DNA of 64,000 nt from Burkholderia thailandensis E264 (lineage in GTDB: Bacteria > Pseudomonadota > Gammaproteobacteria > Burkholderiales > Burkholderiaceae): the NCBI RefSeq assembly GCF_000012365.1, contig NC_007650.1, positions 2,356,001-2,420,000 on the forward strand. Reading direction: 5' to 3'. A program made the position numbers and the translations under genes. The notes under the pieces are model-generated. The model did no database searches. It had not been told where the DNA came from and saw nothing but the letters and a program-made list of their open reading frames with translations. Numbering within the stretch: position 1 is the first letter of the stretch; the number at the start of each line of letters is the position of its first letter. Below are positions 1 to 10,089 of the stretch, piece after piece.

Positions 1-822
1 CATGTCCAATTGGCCCAATTCAAATAAAACAATTTCCGACCCATGCCGAGCGCGCAATATTAAAAACAATTTCCCAAAAAATAAAGCACTGCCTGAATAC
101 CCCGTCATAAACAGTCGGCTATTCAACCCCGATCTGCGGGGGCCTAGCCCCTCCCGAGCCACCCATGATTTTTGCCGAATTTCAGACAAAATCCGCAAAA
201 TCAATTGATCAGCCGAAATATCCCGCCTGAATTCAAATCGCACTTGACATTTCAATTTTCAAAACAAACCAAACAATATTTTTATGCGACCATTTTCAAT
301 TTCATGAATTGAATCGGATTCCGGTCATGCGAGCGGGCCGTGCGATCTTGAAATTCCGGTCATCGGCGCAGCCCCGCCTGCGGAGCGGCATTCGGCGATG
401 CGCCGTCGGACCGGCGAATCGCGCGCGGCGACATCGCGCCGTCCGTCGATCGGCGCGCATGAAGACACGAGCGGGCACGGCCCGCGGGAACGCGAGGAGA
501 CGGGGGGGAAGGAAGGACTGTGGAGAGGTTATGCCGACATCGAACGTGCCGGCGCGACACGAGACGTTTGAATGGCGTTTGCACGGCATCGATCGACGCC
601 GGCTCCGATGCCCCGGGTTTGCCGTCGTCGACGCGAGCGCCGCACGGCGGCGCGACGCCGAGACGGCCGGTTATCGCGTCGTCCCGGAAGAGATGAAACG
701 ATCGTGCGTCGCGCGGCGCGGCGCGGAATCGCCAATTCCGCCCGCCTGCCGCTTCAACGTTCAACGCGCCGATGCGCGCACCGCAGGCTTCGCCTACGGC
801 GCGCGCACGAGCGAACAGCCGC
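1..822. other. Gene-free stretch, AT-rich then GC-rich
   Basis: The first 300 bases are clearly AT-rich for this genome and the rest is GC-rich. The open frames on both strands are arginine-rich, lack a plausible ribosome site and resemble no family I know, so I call no gene. A TTGACA hexamer at 244-249 has no matching -10 box at 16-18 bases. The AT-rich part could hold regulatory DNA of a gene to the left of the window, but nothing specific can be shown. Confidence 0.5.
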
Positions 823-3354
823 TCAACCGCACGCGCCGATTTCGCCGCACGCGGTGCAGAAATCGCACCCGTCCTTGCGGATCACCGCGTTCGCGCCGCA
901 CGAGTTGCACTTGCGGCCGAACATCGTGCGCAACTCGCCCGTGCCGTGCGCCGCCGCGGCCGTCTCATCGTCGCCTTCGCCGTCCGCCGATTCGTTCTCG
1001 GCCGCGAGCATCGCGGCGACCGCGTGCGAATCCGCGCCGCCGCGCGGCAGTTTCGCGAGCAGGCGCGAAGGCACCTGATTGCCTTCCGCATCGAGAAAGC
1101 CGCGGCGATGCAGGATCTGCTGGATCGCGTAGCTGAGCGCCGCGACTTCGGAATCGTGCCACAGCGGAATGCGCCGGCCGTCGAGCCGCTGCGTCTCGCC
1201 GAGCCGCACCTGCCCACGGTCCCACGACACCTTGCGCAGATCCTGCAGGTTGCGCGCGACGAATCCGCCGCGCGCGGCGAGCGACAGCGAGCGCATCGTC
1301 GCCGTGATCCATTGCTGCGATTCGTCGCGCTGGCCGACCGGAATGAAGAACTCGATCGGCCGCTCGATCGTCACTTCGCCGCCGCCGATGCGCCCCGTCA
1401 CCTCCATGAACGACACCGCGACGTACAGCGATTTCTTGCCGAGCTGCGTCAGGTATTCGACCTTCTCGATCACCGCCGGCAACTCGCCCTTCGGCCGATG
1501 GTCGATCGCGATGCGCAGCGGATCGAGATCCGCCTCTTCGAGCGTGTCGTCAGGCTCGGACGTGTGAAGCACCGCGCCGAGCGTCTCGTTCGGGCGATAC
1601 GTCGCGAGCCCCTTCAGCCCGCTCTTCCATGCGTCGAAATAGAGGCTCTCGAAATCGTCGAACGGGTAATCGGCGGGCACGTTGACCGTCTTCGAGATCG
1701 AGGTGTCGATGTACGGCTGCACGGCCGCCATCATCGCGAGGTGATCGTGCGCGGACATCTGCAGCGCGCTGACGAAATAGCCGGGCAGCGCGTCGACGTC
1801 GCCGCCCAGCTCGCGATACAGCCGGTACGCGTAATCCTCGACCGCGAACGTCTGCCGGCTGCCGTCCGCCATGATCTTCGTGCGCTGATACGTCCACGAG
1901 AACGCGGGCTCGATGCCGTTCGACGCGTTGTCCGCGAACGCGAGGCTCACTGTGCCCGTCGGCGCGATCGACAACAGATGGCTGTTGCGGATGCCGTCGC
2001 GGCGGATCGCCTCCCGGATGTCGTCGGGCAGGCGCGACGCGAACGTGCCTTCTTCAAGATACCGGCTCGCGTCGAAGAGGGGAAACGCGCCGCGCTCGCA
2101 CGCGAGCTCGACCGACGCGCGATACGCGGCGTCGCGCATCTCGCGCGCGACGCGCGCGGCGAAATCGCGCCCCTCCTGCGCGTCGTAGCGCAGGCCGAGC
2201 ATCACGAGCGTGTCGCCCAGGCCCGTGAAGCCGATGCCGATTCGCCGCTTCTGCTGCGCCTCGTGACGCTGCTCGGGCAGCGGCCAGAGCGTCACGTCGA
2301 GCACGTCGTCGAGAAAACGCACTTGCGTGCGCGTGCGCTCGGCGAGCGCGTCCCAGTCGAACACGCTTTCGCCGCCGTCGAGCCGCGCGAACGGATCGAT
2401 CACGAAGCGCGTGAGGTTCAACGGCCCGAGATTGCAGCAGCCGTACGCGGGCAGCGGCTGCTCGCCGCACGGATTCGTCGCACGAATCGATTCGATCGCG
2501 CGCAGGTTGTTGTCGTCGTTCATCTTCGAGATGAACACGACGCCCGGCTCGGCGACGTCGTACGTCGAGCGCATGATCTTGTCCCAGATCGCGCGCGCGC
2601 GCCGTTCCGCGTAGACCCACATGCCGTCGTCGCGCCGATGCAGGTCGCCCGCCGCGCGCAGCGCGGGAGACGGCTCCGCGCGGTGCACGAGCTGCCACGG
2701 CAGGTCCTGCTCGACTGCGTTCATGAACGCGTCGGTCACCGCGACCGAGATGTTGAAGTTGTTCCAGCGGCCCTTCGAATGCTTCGCCTCGATGAATTCG
2801 AGCAGGTCGGGATGATCGCAATCGAGCACCGCCATCTGCGCGCCGCGCCGCGCGCCCGCGCTCTCGACCGTGCGGCACGACGCGTCGAACACGTCGATGT
2901 AGCTGCACGGGCCGGACGCGCTCGAGCCCGTCGAATGCACGTATGCGCCGCGCGGCCGGATCGCCGAGAAGTTGTAGCCGACCCCGCCGCCGCGCCGCAT
3001 CGTCTCCGCCGCCTGCAGCAGCGCGACGTAGATGCCGGGCAGCCCGCGCTCGTCGACGCCCTGGATGCAATCGCCAACCGGCTGCACGAAGCAGTTGATC
3101 AGCGTCGCCGCGATCGAGCTGCCCGCCGCGCTCATGATCCGGCCCGCGCCGAGCGCGCCGCGTTGCAGATGCTCGACGAAGCGCGCCTCGATTTCGTCGC
3201 GCAATTCCGGCGGCTCCGCCTGCGCGACGCCGCGCGCGACGCGGCGATAGATGTCGTCGGCCGTTCGTTCGTCGCCTTTCGCGTATTTTTCCAGCAGCAC
3301 GTCGATCGAGAATTGCTGCGGAGCGAGATGGAACTCGGTTGCGATGGTCGCCAT
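823..3354 (-). CDS. nrdJ: Adenosylcobalamin-dependent (class II) ribonucleoside-diphosphate reductase
   Basis: An 843-residue class II ribonucleotide reductase that makes deoxyribonucleotides in the cytoplasm with coenzyme B12, so it needs neither oxygen nor a radical-storing partner subunit. Visible family features are the first redox cysteine in NCFVQPVGDC (Cys88), the glycine-rich GGGVGYNFS near 122-130, the active-site NPCGE at 294-298 and a C-terminal zinc-ribbon-like segment with CNSCGAN and CTACGEIGACG. The start is the ATG at 3354. The upstream extension of the frame to 3468 is arginine-rich and unlike the family. It stands alone; no cobalamin riboswitch was recognised in the 600 bases upstream. 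The function is well supported by sequence; when the cell uses it, for example at low oxygen, is inference. Confidence 0.93.
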   Translation of the reverse strand: MATIATEFHLAPQQFSIDVLLEKYAKGDERTADDIYRRVARGVAQAEPPELRDEIEARFVEHLQRGALGAGRIMSAAGSSIAATLINCFVQPVGDCIQGVDERGLPGIYVALLQAAETMRRGGGVGYNFSAIRPRGAYVHSTGSSASGPCSYIDVFDASCRTVESAGARRGAQMAVLDCDHPDLLEFIEAKHSKGRWNNFNISVAVTDAFMNAVEQDLPWQLVHRAEPSPALRAAGDLHRRDDGMWVYAERRARAIWDKIMRSTYDVAEPGVVFISKMNDDNNLRAIESIRATNPCGEQPLPAYGCCNLGPLNLTRFVIDPFARLDGGESVFDWDALAERTRTQVRFLDDVLDVTLWPLPEQRHEAQQKRRIGIGFTGLGDTLVMLGLRYDAQEGRDFAARVAREMRDAAYRASVELACERGAFPLFDASRYLEEGTFASRLPDDIREAIRRDGIRNSHLLSIAPTGTVSLAFADNASNGIEPAFSWTYQRTKIMADGSRQTFAVEDYAYRLYRELGGDVDALPGYFVSALQMSAHDHLAMMAAVQPYIDTSISKTVNVPADYPFDDFESLYFDAWKSGLKGLATYRPNETLGAVLHTSEPDDTLEEADLDPLRIAIDHRPKGELPAVIEKVEYLTQLGKKSLYVAVSFMEVTGRIGGGEVTIERPIEFFIPVGQRDESQQWITATMRSLSLAARGGFVARNLQDLRKVSWDRGQVRLGETQRLDGRRIPLWHDSEVAALSYAIQQILHRRGFLDAEGNQVPSRLLAKLPRGGADSHAVAAMLAAENESADGEGDDETAAAAHGTGELRTMFGRKCNSCGANAVIRKDGCDFCTACGEIGACG

Positions 3355-3967
3355 GGACAGTCTCTCTACGGCAGTGCGCGTGGATGATGGGCTCGACACT
3401 ATAGCCACGTGGCGTGACGGCCGAGAGCGGCGCGTCGCCGCATGCGACGACCATACCGCAGCCGCCATTTCGTCGCAATCGGCGGCGCGCGGTGGCCGCG
3501 CGAAACTACGGCCGGGTCAATGAAACGGAAAGCCGGAAACCGACGGGATACCCGAAAGGCCGGACGACCGGGCGCGCGCGGCCGGCGCGCCCGCGCTTGA
3601 CTCGGCGGCACGGGACGGCAACGCGCGGCGAGATGCTTGCCGCTGCGCAGCATGCGGGCGCCGCGATCGGGGGACGCAATAGCGAAGCGATAGGGACGCA
3701 ATACGGCCGCGATGCAGTGCCCGACGGCGCGGGCCCGGCGCGGGGCCCGCCGAGCGCATGGCGGGCGTCGGCACCGCCGCGAGATGCATTCGGCCCGCGC
3801 GCGCCGGCAACGCGCCGTGGTCACGATAACGCGCGGCGCACGGACCGGAGGCGATCGTGCGCCGAATTCGGTATCCTCTGTGCCGATCGCTTCGTCAGAT
3901 CATTCGCGTCGACCTCGACTCCACTTCGAACACGGCCTCTCCGGCATCCCCGGTTCCGCACTCCGCC
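3355..3967. other. Gene-free divergent intergenic region
   Basis: This 613-base stretch lies between the divergent reductase and PACE transporter genes. Open frames exist on both strands because stop codons are rare at this GC content, but their arginine-rich, low-complexity products and lack of ribosome sites argue against coding. Promoters for both flanking genes should be here. I could not pick convincing -35/-10 pairs, nor a B12 riboswitch. Confidence 0.5.
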
Positions 3968-4414
3968 ATGCAAGGTTTCAAGAGAAAAATCGTCTACGTC
4001 ACATGCTTCGAGCTGATCGCCATCGCGATCACCACGACCGGATTTTCGCTGCTCACCGGCCAGGCCCCCGCGCATGCGAGCATCGCGGCCGTCGCTTCTT
4101 CGGCGATCGCGGTGGCCTGGAATCTGGCCTACAACACCGCATTCGAATGGTGGGAAGCCCGCCAGACCCGCCGGGGACGCGGCTTGCTACGGCGCATCGC
4201 GCACGCGGTCGGCTTCGAGGCCGGGCTGGTCGTCATGCTGGTGCCGCTGTTCGCGTGGTGGCTCGACGTTTCGCTGTGGCAGGCGTTCGTATTGGATTTG
4301 GGCCTGATCGCATTCTTCCTCGCGTACACGTTCGCGTTCAATCTCGCTTTCGATCGCCTGTTCGGGCTGCCGGCGTCGGCGCGGCCCGCGCCCCCGGAAG
4401 CTTCGTCGAGCTGA
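3968..4414 (+). CDS. PACE-family multidrug efflux protein
   Basis: A 148-residue integral membrane protein with four predicted helices arranged as two repeats, as in the proteobacterial antimicrobial compound efflux (PACE, AceI-like) family of about 145-150 residues. The first helix carries a glutamate at position 15 (TCFELIAIAITTTGF), matching the essential Glu15 of AceI. The second repeat starts near residue 77 with GFEAGLVVMLVPLFAWW. Members export cationic biocides such as chlorhexidine and, as now known, short diamines such as putrescine and cadaverine. That is interesting because a putrescine region lies nearby, but a link is only inference. The ATG at 3968 was chosen because it places the hydrophobic helix at the N-terminus; the upstream part of the frame is not membrane-like. 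Confidence 0.82.
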   Translation: MQGFKRKIVYVTCFELIAIAITTTGFSLLTGQAPAHASIAAVASSAIAVAWNLAYNTAFEWWEARQTRRGRGLLRRIAHAVGFEAGLVVMLVPLFAWWLDVSLWQAFVLDLGLIAFFLAYTFAFNLAFDRLFGLPASARPAPPEASSS

Positions 4415-4811
4415 CGCCGCCCGGGCCGCGCGGTGCGATCACCGCGCACTTGAGCGTCGCGGCGGCCATTGATCTCGGCGACGATCGGAAGTGCTTCGAG
4501 CGCGGCGGCGCGTTCGCGTGCAATGCGACGAAGTCCGGCAGAAAGCCGTTGTTGTTCAGCGCGCGAGTCAGATACGGCCCACTCGCTTCGGGCGCGACGG
4601 ACGTCGACGCATCGGCGGCGCAAGGCCGCTCGCAAGCGAATCGCCGTCGATCGCGTCGCGCGCACTGGCAGCGTGCGCGACGGACGTCGACGCGCGCCAG
4701 GCCAAGGACACGGGCTGCGTCGCCGCGCCCCTCCCAAGCACGCATCGCATGCGTCGCCGTGGCGCGCGGCCCGGAGCCGCGCACGCATTCGCGCCGGCGC
4801 TACACGGCCGC
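4415..4811. other. Gene-free convergent intergenic region
   Basis: This is the 397-base gap between the convergent PACE and groEL genes. No convincing gene is present. It contains a 19-base direct repeat (4592-4610 and 4675-4693). A GC-only stem of 7 base pairs with a 5-base loop at 4764-4782 lies about 30 bases beyond the groEL stop. It could act as a terminator, but no uridine run follows on the minus strand. Confidence 0.45.
4592..4693. repeat. 19-base direct repeat, two copies
   Basis: The sequence GCGCGACGGACGTCGACGC occurs exactly at 4592-4610 and again at 4675-4693, so the copies start 83 bases apart in non-coding DNA between the PACE gene and groEL. Each copy contains the palindrome GACGTC. 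No function is assigned. It may be the scar of a small duplication. Confidence 0.6.
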
Positions 4812-6464
<1,653 letters not shown>

Positions 6465-6755
6465 TCAGGAATGAACGACTGCGACGATCTCTTCCTCGCG
6501 CAGCACCAGCAATTCGTTGCCGTCGACCTTCACGGGCTGCCCGGCGTACTTGCCGAACAGCACGCGCTCGCCGACTTTCACGTCGGGCTCGACGCGCACG
6601 CCGTCGGCATCGCGCCGGCCGGGGCCGACCGCGACGATTTCGCCCTGATCGGGCTTTTCGGCCGCGCTGTCGGGAATCACGATGCCCGATGCGGTCTTGG
6701 TTTCCTGATCGAGTCGCTTGACGATGACGCGATCGTGTAGCGGACGTAGGCTCAT
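6465..6755 (-). CDS. groES: Co-chaperonin GroES
   Basis: A 96-residue 10-kDa chaperonin that caps the GroEL ring. It begins [15 protein letters not shown] and shows the family segments [23 protein letters not shown] (mobile loop and following strand) and VLFGKYAG near the C-terminus. The ATG at 6755 is preferred over a GTG at 6761 because the AAGGA ribosome site then lies about 9 bases upstream. It is the first gene of the groES-groEL operon. A CIRCE operator and a sigma-70-like promoter lie just upstream, so repression by HrcA and induction by heat are expected. Confidence 0.95.
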   Translation of the reverse strand: MSLRPLHDRVIVKRLDQETKTASGIVIPDSAAEKPDQGEIVAVGPGRRDADGVRVEPDVKVGERVLFGKYAGQPVKVDGNELLVLREEEIVAVVHS

Positions 6756-6779
6756 TCTCACGTTTCCTTATCGAAATCG

Positions 6780-6806
6780 TCGGCACTCGGGTTGGGTGAG
6801 TGCCAA
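6780..6806 (-). promoter_or_regulatory. CIRCE operator (HrcA site) of groES-groEL
   Basis: Read on the minus strand this is TTGGCACTC, a 9-base spacer, then GAGTGCCGA. It differs little from the CIRCE consensus TTAGCACTC-N9-GAGTGCTAA and keeps the invariant inner GCACTC/GAGTGC halves and spacer length. It sits 25 bases before the groES start, as expected for the HrcA heat-shock repressor. Confidence 0.9.
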
Positions 6807-6816
6807 TCAGGTGTCG

Positions 6817-6846
6817 AGTATAGAAACGCGCGCCCGAACGCTCCAA
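6817..6846 (-). promoter_or_regulatory. Sigma-70-like promoter of groES-groEL
   Basis: On the minus strand TTGGAG (6846-6841) and TATACT (6822-6817) are separated by 18 bases. Transcription would start near the outer edge of the CIRCE element, so bound repressor would block it. The -10 box is strong and the -35 box moderate; the start site has not been mapped. Confidence 0.55.
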
Positions 6847-6916
6847 TAACGGATTCGCAAAAACTTATCGGGGAAAACGCATTAGCTGCGGCTTCAGGAG
6901 CGGCCGGCCGGCTGGG

Positions 6917-7330
6917 CTAACGAAAGAACGTGTCGAGGAACGCGGCGGCTTCGTTCGAGATGCCGACGATCTTGTTCGTCGCTTGACGATAGAGCTTGAA
7001 GTTGAGCTCGGTCTCCGGTCGGCCGTCGCTCCAGTCGGCAAAGCGCTTGAGCCCGACGCGCCCCAGCGGGCGCTTCGCGAGCGCCGTGCGCGCGATCGCG
7101 ACACTTGTGCGCGGCGTATGCCGCGCGATGCCGGGCGTCTTCGCGATCGCTTGCGCATACGTGACGACACCACGCGCGACGAGGCCCGGCCCGCCCTCGT
7201 TCTCGCTCGCGAACACGAAGATCGTGTCGCCCTCGGCAATGCGTTTGCCGCCGTACATCGTCTTTTGCGCGGCGAACGTCCATGTCTTCGCTTGCGGATC
7301 GCTCACCTCGGCTTTGATCGCGTATGCCAT
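6917..7330 (-). CDS. Conserved hypothetical protein, possibly PUA/EVE-like
   Basis: A 137-residue soluble protein that I cannot assign with confidence. The N-terminal half reads like a small beta-barrel: a KTWTFAAQKTMYGGKRIAEG stretch is followed by DTIFVFASENEGGPGLVARGVV, a pattern reminiscent of PUA/EVE-type domains that bind modified bases or nucleic acid. The second half is basic and ends in FLDTFFR. It has no signal peptide or membrane segment. It starts at the ATG at 7330, 57 bases downstream of the ureohydrolase gene on the same strand, and could be its last co-transcribed gene, though no functional link is evident. A domain-level structure prediction would settle the fold. Confidence 0.7.
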   Translation of the reverse strand: MAYAIKAEVSDPQAKTWTFAAQKTMYGGKRIAEGDTIFVFASENEGGPGLVARGVVTYAQAIAKTPGIARHTPRTSVAIARTALAKRPLGRVGLKRFADWSDGRPETELNFKLYRQATNKIVGISNEAAAFLDTFFR

Positions 7331-7387
7331 CGCTCGCTCCGTATGTCCGACAGTTCGACGGGGCGCGCCGGGCCGCCGATGCGGCCG

Positions 7388-8350
7388 TCAGCGCGCGCCC
7401 GCCTTGCGCTGCCGCCACAGACACAGCAGATCGCATGCGACATGCGCGGCCGCGATCGCGGTGATCTCGCTCTGGTCGTAAGCGGGCGCGACCTCAACGA
7501 CGTCCGCGCCGATCAGGTTCACGCCGCCGAGACCGCGCACGATCGCGAGCGCCTGCGCGGACGACAGCCCGCCCGCGACCGGCGTGCCCGTTCCCGGCGC
7601 GAACGCGGGATCGAGGCAGTCGATGTCGAACGTCAGATAGGCAGGCCGGCCGCCGACGATCGACTCGATGCGCTCGAGCGTCGCGCGCGCGCCGTGCTCG
7701 TGCACCCAGGCGGCGTCGAGCACGTTGATGCCGAGATAGTCGTCGTTCCAAGTGCGGATGCCGACCTGCACCGACGCCTTCGGATCGATCAGCCCGTCTT
7801 TGACGGCCTTGTAGAACATCGTGCCGTGATTGAGGCTGTCGGGCGCGTCGTCGGCCCACGTGTCGCAGTGCGCGTCGAAATGGATCAGCGACAGCGGCTT
7901 GCCGTACTTCTGCGCATGCGCGATCAGCAACGGATACGTGATGTAGTGGTCGCCGCCGAGCGTCAGCATCCTCGCGTCCGATTGCAGGATCGTCCGCGCG
8001 TGCTCGACGATCGCGGGCTTGATCGAGAGCGGATGGTGCGCGTCGAACCAGCAGTCGCCGTAGTCGATCACCGCGAGATCGTCGAACGGATCGAATCCCC
8101 AGGGATACGGATTCAGCTCGGCAAGCTGCACGCTCGCCGCGCGCACCGCGGACGGGCCCAGGCGCGCGCCGGAGCGAAACGTCGTCGCGAGATCGAGCGG
8201 CACGCCGGACACGACGACGTCGACGCCGTCGAGATCGCGCGTGTAGTTGCGCCGCATGAACGACAGCACGCCCGCGTAAGTGTTTTCGATCGAGGAACCG
8301 TAGACGGATGGACGGCGGATCGCGCCGTCGCCATAAAGCGTTTCATTCAT
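7388..8350 (-). CDS. speB: Agmatinase-family ureohydrolase
   Basis: A 320-residue manganese ureohydrolase of the arginase/agmatinase family. The metal-binding signatures are all present: GGDHYITYP, FDAHCDTWAD and TFDIDCLDPAFAPGTGTP. Agmatinase converts agmatine to putrescine and urea; the close relative guanidinobutyrase (GbuA) makes GABA from 4-guanidinobutyrate. Sequence alone does not decide between them, and either product would feed the neighbouring putrescine/GABA genes. The ATG at 8350 is the only in-frame methionine close to the conserved N-terminus; the frame itself continues open upstream through the next gene. It lies 131 bases downstream of the aldehyde dehydrogenase gene on the same strand, so shared transcription is likely. 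Confidence 0.87.
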   Translation of the reverse strand: MNETLYGDGAIRRPSVYGSSIENTYAGVLSFMRRNYTRDLDGVDVVVSGVPLDLATTFRSGARLGPSAVRAASVQLAELNPYPWGFDPFDDLAVIDYGDCWFDAHHPLSIKPAIVEHARTILQSDARMLTLGGDHYITYPLLIAHAQKYGKPLSLIHFDAHCDTWADDAPDSLNHGTMFYKAVKDGLIDPKASVQVGIRTWNDDYLGINVLDAAWVHEHGARATLERIESIVGGRPAYLTFDIDCLDPAFAPGTGTPVAGGLSSAQALAIVRGLGGVNLIGADVVEVAPAYDQSEITAIAAAHVACDLLCLWRQRKAGAR

Positions 8351-8481
8351 CGAATGACCCGATGGAGAGACCGGCTCGCTCGCGATGCCGCTCCGAAGAA
8401 AGATGCGAGCGAACCGGCGGTCGGATTCATTGGGAACGCGGCGGCACGTTGCGCGCGCCGCCGCGCTGGCTTGCGAATCCT

Positions 8482-9972
8482 TTAGCGCAGCCGCACGAGC
8501 GTCGATTTCAGCTCGGTGTACTTCTCCAGTGCGTGCAACGACTTGTCGCGGCCGTTGCCCGATTGCTTGTAGCCGCCGAACGGGAAGTTCATGTCGCCCC
8601 CTTCGTCGTAGCAGTTGACCCAGACAGTGCCCGCGCGCAGTCGCCGCGCGACTTCGTGCGCGGTCGTCAGGTTCGCGGTCCACACCGCCGCGCCCAGCCC
8701 GTATTCGCTGTCGTTCGCGATTCTCACCGCTTCGTCGACCGAATCGAACGTGATCACCGACAGCACCGGCCCGAAGATCTCCTCGCGCGCGATCTTCGTA
8801 TCGGGCGCCGTGTCGAACACGGTCGGCTCGATGTAGAAGCCGCCGCTCGCCGCATTCACGCGCGCGCCGCCGAGCAGCAGCTTCGCTTCGGCGCGCCCGG
8901 CCTCGATGTAGCCGAGCACGCGCTCGAGCTGCAGCGCATCGACGATCGCGCCCATCGACACGTTCGGGTCGAGCGGATTGCCCGGCTTGTACGCGCGCGC
9001 CGCGGCGACGAGCTTTTCGAGAAACGCGTCCTTGATGTCGCGGTGCACGAGCAGGCGCGAGCCCGCCGTGCACATCTCGCCCATGTTGTAGAAGATCGCA
9101 CCCGCCGCCGCCTTCGCCGCGCGATCGAGATCCGGGCAGTCGGGCAGCACGATGTTCGGCGACTTGCCGCCCAACTCGAGCCACACGCGCTTCAGGTTCG
9201 ATTGCCCCGCGTACTGCATGATCAGCTTGCCGACGCCCGTGGAGCCGGTGAATGCGAGACAGTCGACATCGCGATGCAGCGCGAGCAGCTTGCCCGGCTC
9301 GCCGCCGCCCGGCACGACGTTGAACACGCCGGCCGGAATCCCCGCTTCGTGCGCGAGCTGCGCGACCTTGATCGCCGTGAGCGGCGATTTCTCGGAAGGC
9401 TTCAGCACGACGCTGTTGCCCGCGGCGAGCGCCGGCCCGAACTTCCACGACGCCATCAGGATCGGGAAATTCCACGGCACGACCGCGGCCACGACGCCAA
9501 GCGGCTCGCGCGTGACGAGGCCGACGAGATGATGATCGGCGGGCACCACTTCGCCGCCCACCTTGTCGATCGCCTCCGCGAACCACTCGACGCAGTACGC
9601 GGCGCCCTGCACGTCGACCGTCGTCGTATCGCCGATCGGCTTGCCCGCATCGAGCGTTTCGAGCAGCGAAAGCTCGTCGAGATGCGCGCGCATCAGCGCC
9701 GCCCATCGCAGCAGGATCGCCTTGCGCTTGCGCGGGTTCAGCCCGGCCCACACCTGCTCGTCGAACGCGCGCCGTGCGGCGGCCACCGCCGCGTCGACGT
9801 CGGCCGCGCCGCAGTCGGCGACCTTCGCGAGCACGCGGCCGTCGATCGGGCTCACGCAATCGAACGTGTTGCCGCCGTGCGCGTCGCGATACGCGCCGTC
9901 GATGAATGCGCGCCCCTCGATCGCGAGCGACGCGGCCTTGTCCTGCCAGTAAGCCAAAGTGGTCTTGTCCAT
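8482..9972 (-). CDS. puuC: Aldehyde dehydrogenase, gamma-glutamyl-aminobutyraldehyde type
   Basis: A 496-residue NAD(P)-dependent aldehyde dehydrogenase of the PuuC/KauB type. It shows the oxyanion-hole segment PWNFP at 166-170, the NAD-contacting FTGSTGVGK near 241, the catalytic general base Glu266 in LELGGKSP and the nucleophile Cys301 in MGEMCTAGSR. In the putrescine pathway it would oxidise gamma-glutamyl-gamma-aminobutyraldehyde (or 4-aminobutyraldehyde from the aminotransferase route) to the acid. The start at 9972 gives the usual family length. It lies between the regulator and the ureohydrolase, all on the minus strand and divergent from the main putrescine operon. Confidence 0.9.
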   Translation of the reverse strand: MDKTTLAYWQDKAASLAIEGRAFIDGAYRDAHGGNTFDCVSPIDGRVLAKVADCGAADVDAAVAAARRAFDEQVWAGLNPRKRKAILLRWAALMRAHLDELSLLETLDAGKPIGDTTTVDVQGAAYCVEWFAEAIDKVGGEVVPADHHLVGLVTREPLGVVAAVVPWNFPILMASWKFGPALAAGNSVVLKPSEKSPLTAIKVAQLAHEAGIPAGVFNVVPGGGEPGKLLALHRDVDCLAFTGSTGVGKLIMQYAGQSNLKRVWLELGGKSPNIVLPDCPDLDRAAKAAAGAIFYNMGEMCTAGSRLLVHRDIKDAFLEKLVAAARAYKPGNPLDPNVSMGAIVDALQLERVLGYIEAGRAEAKLLLGGARVNAASGGFYIEPTVFDTAPDTKIAREEIFGPVLSVITFDSVDEAVRIANDSEYGLGAAVWTANLTTAHEVARRLRAGTVWVNCYDEGGDMNFPFGGYKQSGNGRDKSLHALEKYTELKSTLVRLR

Positions 9973-10089
9973 CGGAATAGCCTCGTAGAATGAGATTCGC
10001 CCCGCGGGCGTGGCGTCCCGCCATGCGTGACGGATGCGGCGCTGCTTGCCCGCAGCGCGCGGCCGGCGGCGAATCGCGTTGGCGCGACG

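Noticed and set aside
244..290. TTGACA promoter at the left edge
   Set aside because: No -10 hexamer at 16-18 bases and no gene follows on that strand.
772..3387. Long plus-strand frame opposite the ribonucleotide reductase gene
   Set aside because: It is the antisense shadow of nrdJ. Stop codons are rare in high-GC DNA, and its product is Arg/Val/Ala-rich with no family features.
3355..3967. Cobalamin riboswitch upstream of nrdJ
   Set aside because: The B12 box and a pairing loop were looked for by eye and not found. Only a covariance search could exclude it fully.
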